From Clostridia bacterium (GTDB lineage Bacteria; Bacillota; Clostridia; Oscillospirales; CAG-272): a stretch of 64,000 bases of DNA. Numbering within the stretch: position 1 is the first letter of the stretch; every line of letters begins with the position of its first letter. The DNA lies in assembly GCA_017621415.1 (NCBI GenBank), contig JAGATD010000047.1, positions 37,327 to 101,326 on the forward strand, written 5' to 3'. Shown one piece after another: positions 17,376 through 27,004 of this stretch. The notes under the pieces were generated by a model, which was not told the DNA's origin, made no database searches, and saw nothing but the letters and a program-made list of their open reading frames with translations. The translations under genes and the position numbers were made by a program.

Positions 17376-20300
17376 ATGAAAGGAATTTTTAAAATCTTAA
17401 GCTTTTTGATTATATCCTTTGCGCTTCTTGTGTCCTGCACCCCCGAGGAGCCGGATATTGGCGGCGAAGAAAATGTGACCCAAACAAGCGGTTGGGTGGC
17501 AAATGATATAGTATATTACCGTGGAGATGCTGATTTGCCTCTTGACGGGATGACCGATGAGCTTTTATACAAAACCGAGGTGAAGCTTCAACCTCGTGGA
17601 GGTGCCGAGAGCGACAAGCTGTTTATTGTCGGTAAATATGACAGTGAGCTGTCACGTCTTGCTTATTCGAAGCTCGAGAGAGTTTCGACAAACTCCGAGC
17701 TTGAGAGCTCGTATGTTATATGTACAGACGGTGTGTCGGTGGCAATAGCCTATGAAAATTATGTTACCCGATATGCAGCCATAGATTATTTCTTAAGTAA
17801 TTTTAGCTCCTTAGACCTGACAAAGCAGGGGACCCTGGTAAGCAAGACCATTGGCATCGAGGAGTATGTAAATGAGACGAGAAATGAGCTGAGGGAAAAA
17901 GATTTTTTGGGCTTATCGTCCCTTTCTGCAGGCGCTGTAAGGGTATTAAAGGAACTGTATTCACTTTACGACGAGGATGCCTACATCTGGCTTGCAAATC
18001 TTTATGATCCGGACATTGGAGGCTTTTATTATTCCAACTCGGGAAGAAATACGCAAGGCTTCTTACCCGACCTTGAGTCAACAGCCCAGGCGCTTATGTT
18101 TATGGCAGATAGCGGAATGTTAGATAATTACGGCGGAAAATACGGCGATGCCGTATCGCCTGAAATGAGAAAGGCGATTTTGGCATTTGCAAAAAACAGC
18201 CAGGACCCTGATGACGGATATTTTTATCATCCTCAGTGGGGTAAAAGCATTAGCTCAACAAGGCTTGGCAGAGATCTCGGCTGGGCAACAAGAATTATAA
18301 GTGCCTTTGGTGAAAAGCCCATATGGGATACTCCCAACGGTGTTGGTGGTGAGCAGGGCAAACCGGGCAGCGAGGTTGCTATGACCTCTTCGCTCCGCGC
18401 AGGCTCGGCTTTACCTGTTTCTAGAATAGTGCTTACGGCAGCTCCCGCATATCTTAAGGATGTGGAACTGTTTAAAGAGCATCTTGAAAATGATTTTGAT
18501 TGGGAAAATAATTCTTACAGAGCGGGTAATGCGATAGAGTCTGAGCTTGGACAGATACAGAACGCAGGCAAGGAGTATACAGAGGCGCTAATCGAATTTT
18601 TGAATTCAAAGCAGAAGTCAAACGGATTGTGGGAGGACAGTATAAACTACGATTCGGTTAACGGTTTGATGAAAATTTCGGTAGCTTATACCGAACTGAA
18701 GGCGGAAATTCCCAAAGCCGATGTGGCTATGAACAGCGCTCTTACAATGCTGAAATCCGATGACAGCGCATCTCATGTATGCTCTGTATATAACCCATGG
18801 AAGGCTGTTGCAAATATTTTAGAGAGTATTAAGAAAGTTTCGGGCGACTCGGAGGTTCAGAAGCTCAGAAAATCATTTATAGATGAGGCCGAGGAGCTTA
18901 TTAAAGTAACCCTTGATAAGCTTATGGTATTTAAAAAGAGTGATGGCGGTTTTTCATATTATGTCAAGTATTCGGCGGCAAATTCTCAAGGCTCGGCGGT
19001 AGCTCTTGAAAAAACCGAAGAGAGCGATGTTAATGCAACAATGATTTGCGTTAACAGCATTATAACGGCAATGTTTGACGTGTTCGGAATTGAGCCTGTA
19101 AATCGCTATTATCCGGTAGATTATGCTTTTCTTACCGATACCATTATGCACCTCGGAACAATTATCAAGGATGAGATTCCCGATGCCGAGGTAATAACCT
19201 TTGATGAATATGATCCCTATATGGGTAACAGTGAGGGCGGAGTTGAAAAGTCTCCCGATGATTATGTAGAAAACATTGTAGGAGACATAGAAATTGATAA
19301 TAGCGGCTACAAGTGGTTTGAGAGCGCTGTTGTAAAAAATCCTGATCCCGATGCTAAAAAAGAAGATGACAAGGTTCTTTATGCAAAGTCAAATGTTTGC
19401 ATCGGAGAAGAAAAGACCGTGGCAGAAAAGCCAAGCAGCACAAGATTTAAAATAGGCTATGCCGATCTTGCTGTTTTGGGCAACTGCTTTGTATACGACG
19501 CTGATATGTACTTTGTTCCAGGCTACGGAAAGGTAAGCAGTAGCGGAAAGCCTACATCAGACCCTATGCTTCAGATATTCTTTATGACAGAGTCGCTACC
19601 TCAGGCGTCGCTTAATTTCTCGGTTTATACAGAAAATGGCACCGATTATGTCAAGATAGGTGAGAATTATGCAGGCCTTGACGGCAAGGAGAGCAATATT
19701 GCAGGCGGAATACCTATGGGAAAATGGGTAAATATCCGACTTGAGTATTACAAAGATTATGAAACCGTCGAAGAGAACGGCAAGGTAACAACCCTGTTTA
19801 AGCCGGCTCTTAAAATATTTGTTGACGGAAAGTTTATGGGAGATTGCGATGCTACCATAACAGGCAGCGATTCTTCCGGCAAGTTAAATTATTATGACAG
19901 AAAGGTAGACCAGGTTTCTGTTTCATACTACCGCTATCTTGCAAGCGAGGTATACTTTAACAACGTGCTTGTTGAGCGCACGAGAAAAGAGTATGTCAAG
20001 GGTGAAAATCCCGATGCGATGATAGATCCTTCGCTTCCTGACGAGGAGATGCGCGAGAGCTACGGCTTTGAGGATGGACTCCTTAACACCTCAAATGTTG
20101 CAAACAAGGTAAGAGTGCTTGATTTCGGTGTTAAAAAGTACATAAATGCCAGCGAGGGACAGACCTACAATCCGTATATTTCATATAGCATTGTTCAAGA
20201 CCCTAAAAACGCGGCAAATAAGGTACTTAAGGTGGAGGCTCTTAAGGATGAGACGTTTGACAAGCCATCGAGAACAGAGGTAAATCTTTACAACTCTGCG

Positions 20301-21488
20301 GCAAACGGAACAGATTATATTTTCGAGAGCAAATTCTACTATGATTCGGATTCTATCGGAATAAACGGTGACCTTACTCAGCTGTTCTTTATGAACAGTC
20401 TTGAAGGACAGCTTTATTCTCTTCGCATTTCTGCGCAGGCAACAAAAGGAGTCTTTAAGCTTTCTCTTATTGAGAACAACATAGGTTCCGATAAAGATAC
20501 CGGCACAGGAGAAACTATTTGTGATAATTTAGCCTGTGACGGGTGGTTTACTCTTAAAATAGTATTCCACAGAACAGGCAATGCCGATACCACCGGCGCA
20601 GACATTTATCTCAACGGTGAGCTTGTAAAAGCCGATAGAACCTTCAAGGCTGCGGCTCTTGAGCAAAATCCGCTTGTTAAGGTTGTTTTATCGCATCAAA
20701 AGACTAATAGCTCTACAGTCTACCTTGATGACATTTCATTTAAGAAAAGCGGAGAGGTTGTCGAGGATGTGGAATCCGACAAGCCTGTCGCAGATTTTAC
20801 CGACGGATTTAACACAAAGTATCTCCACAGCTACAGCTACTCCGGAAATGATCTTTTAGAGGTAACCGATATAGATCCTGTAAAAATGGAAACCCTTTGT
20901 ACAAAGTTCTATCTTTATGTAGACCCTAAGAATGATGCAAACCAGGTTCTCAGAGCGGTAAATAAGAACGGTGGAACTACCCCCGGATATACAAGAGTTA
21001 ATATTTCGGGAGACAATACCGCGGGGGATAAATACACCTTTGAAACAAAGATGTATATAGAGACATTCTCTGCAGGATACAATCTGACCCAGATAAAGTT
21101 TGTGGATAAAAACGGCGGAGCCGCATTTAACACTTATATATCAATAGATTCTTCTACCAAGAATCTAAAAATAGCAACCACCGGCAGCGGAATATCCCCT
21201 GCAGCGGGAACAAACCTGCTTTCAGGCTCGGAGATTAAGGAAACGAGTAAAGCATGGTTTACCCTTAAAATGGAATTATACCATAAGGGTGTTGAGTCTT
21301 CCGCAACAAACACCTACCTTAAGCTTTATGTAAATGACATTCTTGCTTATGACGGTATTGCCTACGGCGCCCTTGGAGCAGAAATAGATTATGTGGATAT
21401 TGTGCATTGCAAGACCACAAAATCCAGCGCTGTTCTGTTTGATGATATATCGCTCACAAGAAGCAATGTAGCCTACGTTAAGGACTGA
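17376..21488 (+). CDS. Large lipoprotein: toroid-like domain plus three concanavalin-like modules (cassette 2)
   Basis: This 1370-residue protein starts with a lipoprotein signal (FALLVSC). Residues about 50-160 form the same alpha/beta pre-domain as in the cassette-1 lipoprotein (LFIVGKYDSE, GVSVAIAYENY). Residues about 170-575 are toroid-like (GGFYYSNSGRN, FLPDLEST, DGYFYHPQWG, GLWEDS, VNGLMK, YNPWK, DGGFSYY, SQGSAVAL, DVNATMI). Three concanavalin-like modules follow, at about 600-870, 890-1125 and 1138-1370; the second opens YSIVQDPKNAANKVLK, the sequence shared with the AraC fusion protein. It lacks the triplicated modules and the Gly/Asp/Trp tail of the cassette-1 protein. A surface role with the signal-less paralogue acting inside the cell is plausible but unproven. 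Confidence 0.82.
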   Translation: MKGIFKILSFLIISFALLVSCTPEEPDIGGEENVTQTSGWVANDIVYYRGDADLPLDGMTDELLYKTEVKLQPRGGAESDKLFIVGKYDSELSRLAYSKLERVSTNSELESSYVICTDGVSVAIAYENYVTRYAAIDYFLSNFSSLDLTKQGTLVSKTIGIEEYVNETRNELREKDFLGLSSLSAGAVRVLKELYSLYDEDAYIWLANLYDPDIGGFYYSNSGRNTQGFLPDLESTAQALMFMADSGMLDNYGGKYGDAVSPEMRKAILAFAKNSQDPDDGYFYHPQWGKSISSTRLGRDLGWATRIISAFGEKPIWDTPNGVGGEQGKPGSEVAMTSSLRAGSALPVSRIVLTAAPAYLKDVELFKEHLENDFDWENNSYRAGNAIESELGQIQNAGKEYTEALIEFLNSKQKSNGLWEDSINYDSVNGLMKISVAYTELKAEIPKADVAMNSALTMLKSDDSASHVCSVYNPWKAVANILESIKKVSGDSEVQKLRKSFIDEAEELIKVTLDKLMVFKKSDGGFSYYVKYSAANSQGSAVALEKTEESDVNATMICVNSIITAMFDVFGIEPVNRYYPVDYAFLTDTIMHLGTIIKDEIPDAEVITFDEYDPYMGNSEGGVEKSPDDYVENIVGDIEIDNSGYKWFESAVVKNPDPDAKKEDDKVLYAKSNVCIGEEKTVAEKPSSTRFKIGYADLAVLGNCFVYDADMYFVPGYGKVSSSGKPTSDPMLQIFFMTESLPQASLNFSVYTENGTDYVKIGENYAGLDGKESNIAGGIPMGKWVNIRLEYYKDYETVEENGKVTTLFKPALKIFVDGKFMGDCDATITGSDSSGKLNYYDRKVDQVSVSYYRYLASEVYFNNVLVERTRKEYVKGENPDAMIDPSLPDEEMRESYGFEDGLLNTSNVANKVRVLDFGVKKYINASEGQTYNPYISYSIVQDPKNAANKVLKVEALKDETFDKPSRTEVNLYNSAANGTDYIFESKFYYDSDSIGINGDLTQLFFMNSLEGQLYSLRISAQATKGVFKLSLIENNIGSDKDTGTGETICDNLACDGWFTLKIVFHRTGNADTTGADIYLNGELVKADRTFKAAALEQNPLVKVVLSHQKTNSSTVYLDDISFKKSGEVVEDVESDKPVADFTDGFNTKYLHSYSYSGNDLLEVTDIDPVKMETLCTKFYLYVDPKNDANQVLRAVNKNGGTTPGYTRVNISGDNTAGDKYTFETKMYIETFSAGYNLTQIKFVDKNGGAAFNTYISIDSSTKNLKIATTGSGISPAAGTNLLSGSEIKETSKAWFTLKMELYHKGVESSATNTYLKLYVNDILAYDGIAYGALGAEIDYVDIVHCKTTKSSAVLFDDISLTRSNVAYVKD

Positions 21489-21631
21489 TTTTAATTTGAG
21501 GTATATGCGTCTGATAAAAGGAATTATTCCGTCGGGCGCATATATTTCACAACACAGAAATAAAGCAAAATATGTTACACACAATGGAAAAAATAATAAA
21601 GCAATTTCCATAAAAAAACTAGCAAAAAAAC

Positions 21632-21660
21632 TTGAATACACCTATTCCTTATGCTATAAT
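21632..21660 (+). promoter_or_regulatory. Sigma-A promoter for the GH20-like gene
   Basis: TTGAAT, 17-base spacer, TATAAT, about 27 bases before the ribosome site and start codon at 21693. The 200-base gap after the lipoprotein also holds an imperfect hairpin (ATATGCG with CGCATAT, about 21503-21543) that lacks a T run. Confidence 0.75.
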
Positions 21661-21692
21661 AGGCTTGGATTTAAAAAAAAGGAGACCTTTTT

Positions 21693-23294
21693 ATGAAGAA
21701 AAAGACAACGCTCGGTGTTATGCTCGACGTTTCGAGAAATGCCGTTATGAATATGGAAAATCTTAAGAGATACTTTGATGTTCTCAAGAAGATGGGATAC
21801 AACTGCGTGTTCCTTTATGCAGAGGATACATATGAGGTAGAGGGCGACCCTTACTTTGGCTATATGCGCGGAAGATATTCTAAGGAAGAAATGCGCGAGA
21901 TGGACGAGTACGGCAGAAGTGTCGGTATTGAGGTTATACCCTGTATTCAGACTCTTGCCCACCTTACCCGCATCAGCAAGTGGAATCAGTATGTAATGGA
22001 CACACCGGATATACTTATGGTTGACGATGAGTCTACATATGAGTTTATCGACAGAATGTTTAAGACTCTTTCCGAGTGCTTTACTACCAAGAGAATCCAT
22101 GTTGGTATGGATGAGGCGCATATGCTGGGTAGAGGAAAGCATCTTGACAAATACGGTTATGAGACCGTTGACGTGCTTATGACCCGTCACCTTGACAGAG
22201 TTTGTGAGATTGCAAAGAAGTATGACTATGAGCTTATGATATGGTCGGATATGTACTTCCGCCCTTGGAACAACGGTGATTATTATATAGGAAAGGCAGA
22301 GATGCCCGAGGAATATATAAAGGCGCTTCCCTCTAATGTTATTCCTGTTTATTGGGACTATTACTCAAAAGACCCACAGCGCTATGACGACATGATTTAT
22401 AATCACACCCAGCTTTCCGATAAGACCTGGTTTGCGGGCGGCGCTTGGACCTGGGGCGGCTTTGCTCCCCATAACGGCTGTTCAATAAAGTGCTCTCCTC
22501 CTGCTATTGAGGCTTGTAAAAAGTACGGCATTAACAATATCTTTGTTACCATGTGGGGTGACAACGGTGCCGAGTGCTCAAAGTATTCGGTTCTTCCCAC
22601 CCTCTTCCTTATTGCCGAGCACGTAAGAGGCAATACAGATGAGGCTCTTATAAAGAAGAAGTTCGAAAAGCTCTTCGGAATAGGCTTTGACGAATTCCTG
22701 CTTCTTGATACACCTAATAATGTAGCACTCCCCGAGGATACATCAAACCCCGTTTGTCCTTGCAAATATATGCTTTATTCCGACCCGTTTGTAGGATTCC
22801 CCGATTCTACTGTAAAGCTTGGCGAGGGCGCGAAATATCCCGAGTATGCGGCAGCGCTTTACAATGTAGCAAAGAAGTCGAGAAAGTACGGCTACCTCTT
22901 TGACTCTATGGCTAAGCTTTGCGACGTTCTTGCGGACAAGTACGAGCTTGGTGTAAAAACAAGAAACGCATATAAGGCAGGCGATAAAACCGAGCTTTAC
23001 CGCCTTGCTAACGAGGAATACACAAGAATCGAGAAAAATCTCCGTGCCTTTATCAAGGCATTTGAAAAACAGTGGATGAAGGAGAACAAGCCCTACGGCT
23101 TTGAGGTACAGGATGCGCGTCTCGGCGGACTTCTTTACCGTATCGGCTCCTGTAAAAAGCGCCTTACCGACTACTGCAAGGGCAGTCTCGACTCAATCCC
23201 AGAGCTTGAAGAGGATATTCTCAAGTACAAAGCCGAGGGCGAAAGTATATACCTCAACCTTTACGCAAATAACGTGACATCCTGCGTAATGTAA
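21693..23294 (+). CDS. GH20-like beta-N-acetylhexosaminidase-type hydrolase
   Basis: This 533-residue protein has no signal peptide, so it acts in the cytoplasm. It starts directly with a TIM-barrel (LGVMLDVSRNAVMNMENLKRY) and has HVGMDEAH (136-143), matching the Asp-Glu pair (here D140, E141) that GH20 enzymes use in substrate-assisted catalysis. VIPCIQTLAHL and WGDNGAECS fit later strands of the barrel. The usual N-terminal GH20b domain is missing and the C-terminal 150 residues are helical. It has its own promoter and a strong AAGGAG ribosome site. With the GH2 and GH88 genes it supports use of aminosugar-containing glycans, although exact substrate is not shown. Confidence 0.8.
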   Translation: MKKKTTLGVMLDVSRNAVMNMENLKRYFDVLKKMGYNCVFLYAEDTYEVEGDPYFGYMRGRYSKEEMREMDEYGRSVGIEVIPCIQTLAHLTRISKWNQYVMDTPDILMVDDESTYEFIDRMFKTLSECFTTKRIHVGMDEAHMLGRGKHLDKYGYETVDVLMTRHLDRVCEIAKKYDYELMIWSDMYFRPWNNGDYYIGKAEMPEEYIKALPSNVIPVYWDYYSKDPQRYDDMIYNHTQLSDKTWFAGGAWTWGGFAPHNGCSIKCSPPAIEACKKYGINNIFVTMWGDNGAECSKYSVLPTLFLIAEHVRGNTDEALIKKKFEKLFGIGFDEFLLLDTPNNVALPEDTSNPVCPCKYMLYSDPFVGFPDSTVKLGEGAKYPEYAAALYNVAKKSRKYGYLFDSMAKLCDVLADKYELGVKTRNAYKAGDKTELYRLANEEYTRIEKNLRAFIKAFEKQWMKENKPYGFEVQDARLGGLLYRIGSCKKRLTDYCKGSLDSIPELEEDILKYKAEGESIYLNLYANNVTSCVM

Positions 23295-23308
23295 TATACA
23301 ATATTAAA

Positions 23309-23340
23309 AAGGAAGACCGGCAAAAATGTCAGTCTTCCTT
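23309..23340. terminator. Convergent terminator between GH20-like and helicase genes
   Basis: AAGGAAGAC pairs with GTCTTCCTT, followed on the plus strand by TGTTCTTTT. The right arm overlaps the last codons of the minus-strand helicase gene. Confidence 0.75.
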
Positions 23341-25725
23341 GTTCTTTTCCCAGAATTCGGTTATAACCTCCTTGAGCCTTGCGGGAGTCTCGATAAATTT
23401 TACTCCCTTCCATAGCTTTGGCAGGCTGTCCCTATATAGCGGGTCGTCAAAACGGTCATCAATAAGCACAATTACACCTCGGTCATCCTCACGGCGAATA
23501 ACTCTTCCTGCCGCCTGAAAGACTCGGTTCATTCCGGGGTAAATGTATGCGTATTGCTTACCCTCCTCGTATTTTTCCTGATAGTATTCGGCAATAGCCT
23601 CCCTCTCGTATGAAAGCGAGGGCATACCAATACCCACAATAACAGCACCGATAAGCGAATCTCCCGCAAGGTCAATTCCCTCGGAGTATATTCCGCCCAT
23701 AACGCAAAATCCTATGAGATAGGACTTGTCGGGAGCCTTAAATTCCTCGAGAAAGGCAGTTTTTTCCGCCTGAGTCATATTCCTTTTTTGCGCAAGAATG
23801 TTGAGCTTCGGGTATTTTGCTCTGAATGCTTCGGCGAGCGCCTCGTTGTATTCAAAGGATGGGGTAAATACCATATAATTGCCCCTCTTTGCCGAAACGG
23901 CAGCCGCAACCGTGCGCACAACCGCAAGCAGGGTGTCCTCCCTTTCGGAGTAGCGGGTGCTTATTTTGTCCATAATGCTGACCGTGAGTTGCTCAGGGGC
24001 AAAGGGAGAGTTCACCTCCAGAGTTTCGTCTGAGCGCTCACCGCCAAGAGTTTCTCTGTAATATCCGAGAGGAGAAAGTGTTGCCGAGAACAGCACCGCA
24101 CCGTGCCCGAGCGCAAGCCTTTTCTTTATACCCGGACCGGTATCAAGACAGAAGAGTTTTGCGCGAATGTTGCCGTCATCATAAAAGATAAGCAGCTTGT
24201 ATGCCGAGTCAAATCTTGCAAGTGTGTCAGAGAAGCGCTTTATTGCGTAATAGTAGCTTCGAAGAGCTTTAAGGCGCATATCCCGCTCTTCGTCTCTTGC
24301 GGTAAGATTTATCTTTATTTCTTCGTCGATAACCGACATAAGCTCGTCAAATAGCTGATAAAGCCGTGAGGGAATATCCGAGAGGGCTGCGGCGCCTATC
24401 GTTTCTTCGTCTTTAGTTTTTCTAAGCTCGTCTTTTACAAATGGGAAAAGTGTCTCTCTAAAAACGGTTGAAGCAGTAATAGCCAGCTTTTTTGTGGCCG
24501 AAAGCGGTCCGAGAAGTTCATTTGCAGAAATCTCGAGAAGAAAATCTGCCGAAATCTCAGCCGAAAACATTTCTCTTGCCCGCTCGCCAAGGTTGTGCGC
24601 CTCGTCAACAAGAATTGCAAACCTGCCCCCTCTTGTAAAGTAACGGCGGATATAAACAACAGGGTCAAACAGATAGTTAAAATCACAGATTACTACGTCA
24701 CAAAGCTCGGAATATGAAAGCTCAAGCTCATAAGGACAAACCTCAAAAGACTCGGCAACAGGTACAAGCTCCTCAGCCGACATAACTGTAATATTTTTAG
24801 AATAAAGGGCGAGGGTTGCCTCAGTGAGTCTTTTGCAAGCAGAGTTTTTGCAGGCAGCCCGCGAGTCACGGCAGGCATGGCCGCCAATACAACAGCGGTC
24901 CTTTGCGGACAGGATAACCGCTCTGAGCTTTGCTCCCTTTTCGGCAAACAATTCAAGGCATTCTTTTGCCGCCTCTGCAGTGGTTGTTTTTGGCGTAAGG
25001 TAAAACACCTTGTCGCAGCGACCGTCGCCTAGTGTCCTAAGGGCTGGGAAGAGAGCCGAGACGGTTTTTCCCGTACCTGTGGGTGCCGAGGCATAAAGCA
25101 CACCGCCTCTTGAAAGAGTGCGATAAGCCGAGCGCACAAATATACTTTGTCCCTCTCTGATGGCTGAGTAAGGAAATTTAAGGCTTTTTAGAGTGGGCAG
25201 TCTCTCGGTAACTCTTTCTATTTCGGGCTTGGCATATACCGAAAGAGTGCTTACGCATTTGTCAAAGAAAGAGGATAGCTTCTCGGCGGAGGGAGTTTCT
25301 CTTGTCTCGGTATATATATCCGAGGTCTCGCTAAGGCAAATAAGTCTTATTATAGCCTCGCTGTATCCCATAGATTGGCATAGAATGTGCCCGATAATGA
25401 ATGCTTCGCCCCTCATCTGAGCCGTCTCGTGCTTGTTAGGCTTTGCGGAGGGGGACTCCACAATTCTGCCAAGTGTTATTTCGTTTTCAGACAAAGCGCT
25501 GACATAGGGCGACATCTCAAAGTCAAATCCCCCTGATGAAAATTCAAAATACAGCCTCTCGGGAGTGTGCTCGCCTATAATTTTGGTCAGTCTCCTTACC
25601 GTAAGCTCGGCGAGCCTTGGCTCATCCTCGTCTCTTGTATTAAAGGTAGAGAGCGACCTGCGGGCAAGGGTAACAAATTCCTTAAGCTCTATTCCGATTT
25701 TGCCGCTTTCGGCATCATATCTCAT
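23329..25725 (-). CDS. DinG/Rad3-type ATP-dependent DNA helicase with Fe-S cluster
   Basis: This 798-residue superfamily 2 helicase has Walker A ASAPTGTGKT, four clustered cysteines in CCIGGHACRDSRAACKNSAC fitting the Fe-S domain of XPD/DinG helicases, a DEAH box (VDEAHNLGERA), and late motifs GGIYSEGIDL and QAAGRVIRRE. It probably unwinds damaged or structured DNA 5'-3'. The N-terminal 180 residues precede the helicase core and may be a degenerate nuclease-like region. Start placed at ATG 25725, which has a GGGAGGT ribosome site; an in-frame start 60 bases upstream lacks one. It stands alone between two terminators. Confidence 0.9.
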   Translation of the reverse strand: MRYDAESGKIGIELKEFVTLARRSLSTFNTRDEDEPRLAELTVRRLTKIIGEHTPERLYFEFSSGGFDFEMSPYVSALSENEITLGRIVESPSAKPNKHETAQMRGEAFIIGHILCQSMGYSEAIIRLICLSETSDIYTETRETPSAEKLSSFFDKCVSTLSVYAKPEIERVTERLPTLKSLKFPYSAIREGQSIFVRSAYRTLSRGGVLYASAPTGTGKTVSALFPALRTLGDGRCDKVFYLTPKTTTAEAAKECLELFAEKGAKLRAVILSAKDRCCIGGHACRDSRAACKNSACKRLTEATLALYSKNITVMSAEELVPVAESFEVCPYELELSYSELCDVVICDFNYLFDPVVYIRRYFTRGGRFAILVDEAHNLGERAREMFSAEISADFLLEISANELLGPLSATKKLAITASTVFRETLFPFVKDELRKTKDEETIGAAALSDIPSRLYQLFDELMSVIDEEIKINLTARDEERDMRLKALRSYYYAIKRFSDTLARFDSAYKLLIFYDDGNIRAKLFCLDTGPGIKKRLALGHGAVLFSATLSPLGYYRETLGGERSDETLEVNSPFAPEQLTVSIMDKISTRYSEREDTLLAVVRTVAAAVSAKRGNYMVFTPSFEYNEALAEAFRAKYPKLNILAQKRNMTQAEKTAFLEEFKAPDKSYLIGFCVMGGIYSEGIDLAGDSLIGAVIVGIGMPSLSYEREAIAEYYQEKYEEGKQYAYIYPGMNRVFQAAGRVIRREDDRGVIVLIDDRFDDPLYRDSLPKLWKGVKFIETPARLKEVITEFWEKNKED

Positions 25726-25765
25726 CGCTCTTACCTCCCGTTCATTTGATAAAAATATTTTACCA

Positions 25766-25799
25766 TATAAAAAGGGCAAAGTCAATATTGACTCTGCCC
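25766..25799 (-). terminator. Terminator of the phage-particle operon
   Basis: On the minus strand GGGCAGAGTCAAT pairs with ATTGACTTTGCCC (one mismatch) and is followed by TTTTTATA. It lies 11 bases after the last gene of the operon and insulates the helicase gene. Confidence 0.88.
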
Positions 25800-25809
25800 A
25801 AAGTGTTGT

Positions 25810-26646
25810 TTAATCCCCTGCCGATTCCTCGCTGAATATAGATAACAGTCTTGCCTTTGTTTCAAGCCAGCAGGACTTTTTGTCTTTGACAAATGAATAT
25901 CCCGCGGTGTATCCTCTGAATCCGATTACAGGAAGCGCCGAAAGCTTGATTAATCCGTCAATCACCACCGAGGGTGTAAGGTCGCCCCTTACATTTAAAA
26001 TTACCGAAACGGTAAATATCATACAAAGAGTAGATGGAAGCAGATTTAACAGCGCCTTCAAATACTTTTTCTTACTCGGGTCCTCAAGCTCAGATGAGGA
26101 TGAAAGTGTGCTTCCCGAGAGAAGCAGGGCCGGGGTCAGCTTTACCGCCCGCATCCTCCGTGCCTTAGAGAAATAATATCTATCCCTGAGCCTTACCTTG
26201 CCCCCTTTGCAGTAGGCATCGTATTCCTCCTCGGTGTAGCCTGCCTCGGCAATATAGTTTGAGCGTCTAAAGCTTAATTCTTCTCTTGAATACTTAAGGC
26301 AAAAGCTTCTTAGCTCCTTTATGTTCCCGGCGCCGACAGCGGCTCTTGCAGCCTTGTATTTTGAAAGAGCTTCCTTGTATTCGTCACATCTCTCTCCCAG
26401 CCTCTCGCCTGAGTCCTCGAGAGAAAAGTAGATAATATAAGAGGCGCAAAGCATAGCCGCAAGAGTTGTGGTAAATGCAGAGCTGCCAAAGTCGCTTAGG
26501 CTAATATCTGCAAATATAATAAGCGCCGATACCGCAAGCGTAATAAGCGCAATAGCCTTGCCGGCATTGTTTATAAAGAAGCTGTATCCGCCCTTTACCA
26601 TAGAGGAAATTTCAAGCAATTCCTTGTCAAAAGTACTGTCATTCAT
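25810..26646 (-). CDS. Four-helix membrane protein, last gene of the particle operon
   Basis: This 278-residue protein has two N-terminal membrane segments (AIALITLAVSALIIFADISL and the TTTLAAMLCASYIIYFSL region), a charged helical domain (about 85-185) and two C-terminal segments (LLPSTLCMIFTVSVILNV; the SALPVIGFRGYTAGY region). Start chosen at ATG 26646, which has a GGAG upstream and overlaps the stop of the preceding gene by 8 bases (ATGAATGA). I recognise no family. Its place at the end of a phage structural operon suggests a membrane role in particle release or injection, or a host-side function; no lytic motif is visible. Confidence 0.7.
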   Translation of the reverse strand: MNDSTFDKELLEISSMVKGGYSFFINNAGKAIALITLAVSALIIFADISLSDFGSSAFTTTLAAMLCASYIIYFSLEDSGERLGERCDEYKEALSKYKAARAAVGAGNIKELRSFCLKYSREELSFRRSNYIAEAGYTEEEYDAYCKGGKVRLRDRYYFSKARRMRAVKLTPALLLSGSTLSSSSELEDPSKKKYLKALLNLLPSTLCMIFTVSVILNVRGDLTPSVVIDGLIKLSALPVIGFRGYTAGYSFVKDKKSCWLETKARLLSIFSEESAGD

Positions 26647-27004
26647 TTTCCGTCTTTCTCCTTGCCATACGGAACATAAGCGCGCCAAGGGCATTGCCGA
26701 TAAAGCCAACAAAGGATATTACGGTCATTTCTGCGGCAATTTTCGACAGAGCGAAAAAGATTATAAACAGAAAAAGCCAAACGGTATAGGAGGCAGGCGA
26801 CTCAAAATGCTTTTTTAAAAGCTTAAATACGGGTATTGCCGAAACAAGCGCAAGCAAAAGAACCCCTCCCGAGAGCGCTTTTGCGCTCTCGCTCCATAAA
26901 GGAAAATAGAAAAGTGTACATACAATAGGCGGTAATACGCAGAGAGCAAAACCGACTATATGTAAAAAGATGTTTGCAATTTTATGGGGTTTGTTCGTTT
27001 TCAT
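26639..27004 (-). CDS. Small multi-pass membrane protein of the particle operon
   Basis: This 121-residue protein is mostly hydrophobic, with about four membrane segments (IFLHIVGFALCVLPPIVCTL; LSGGVLLLALVSAIPVF; YTVWLFLFIIFFALS; VISFVGFIGNALGALMF) and a basic C-terminus (RMARRKTENE). The start overlaps the upstream gene by 23 bases and the stop overlaps the next gene, so translation of the three membrane proteins is coupled. Size and position fit a holin-like protein, but no endolysin is found nearby. Function unknown. Confidence 0.65.
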   Translation of the reverse strand: MKTNKPHKIANIFLHIVGFALCVLPPIVCTLFYFPLWSESAKALSGGVLLLALVSAIPVFKLLKKHFESPASYTVWLFLFIIFFALSKIAAEMTVISFVGFIGNALGALMFRMARRKTENE

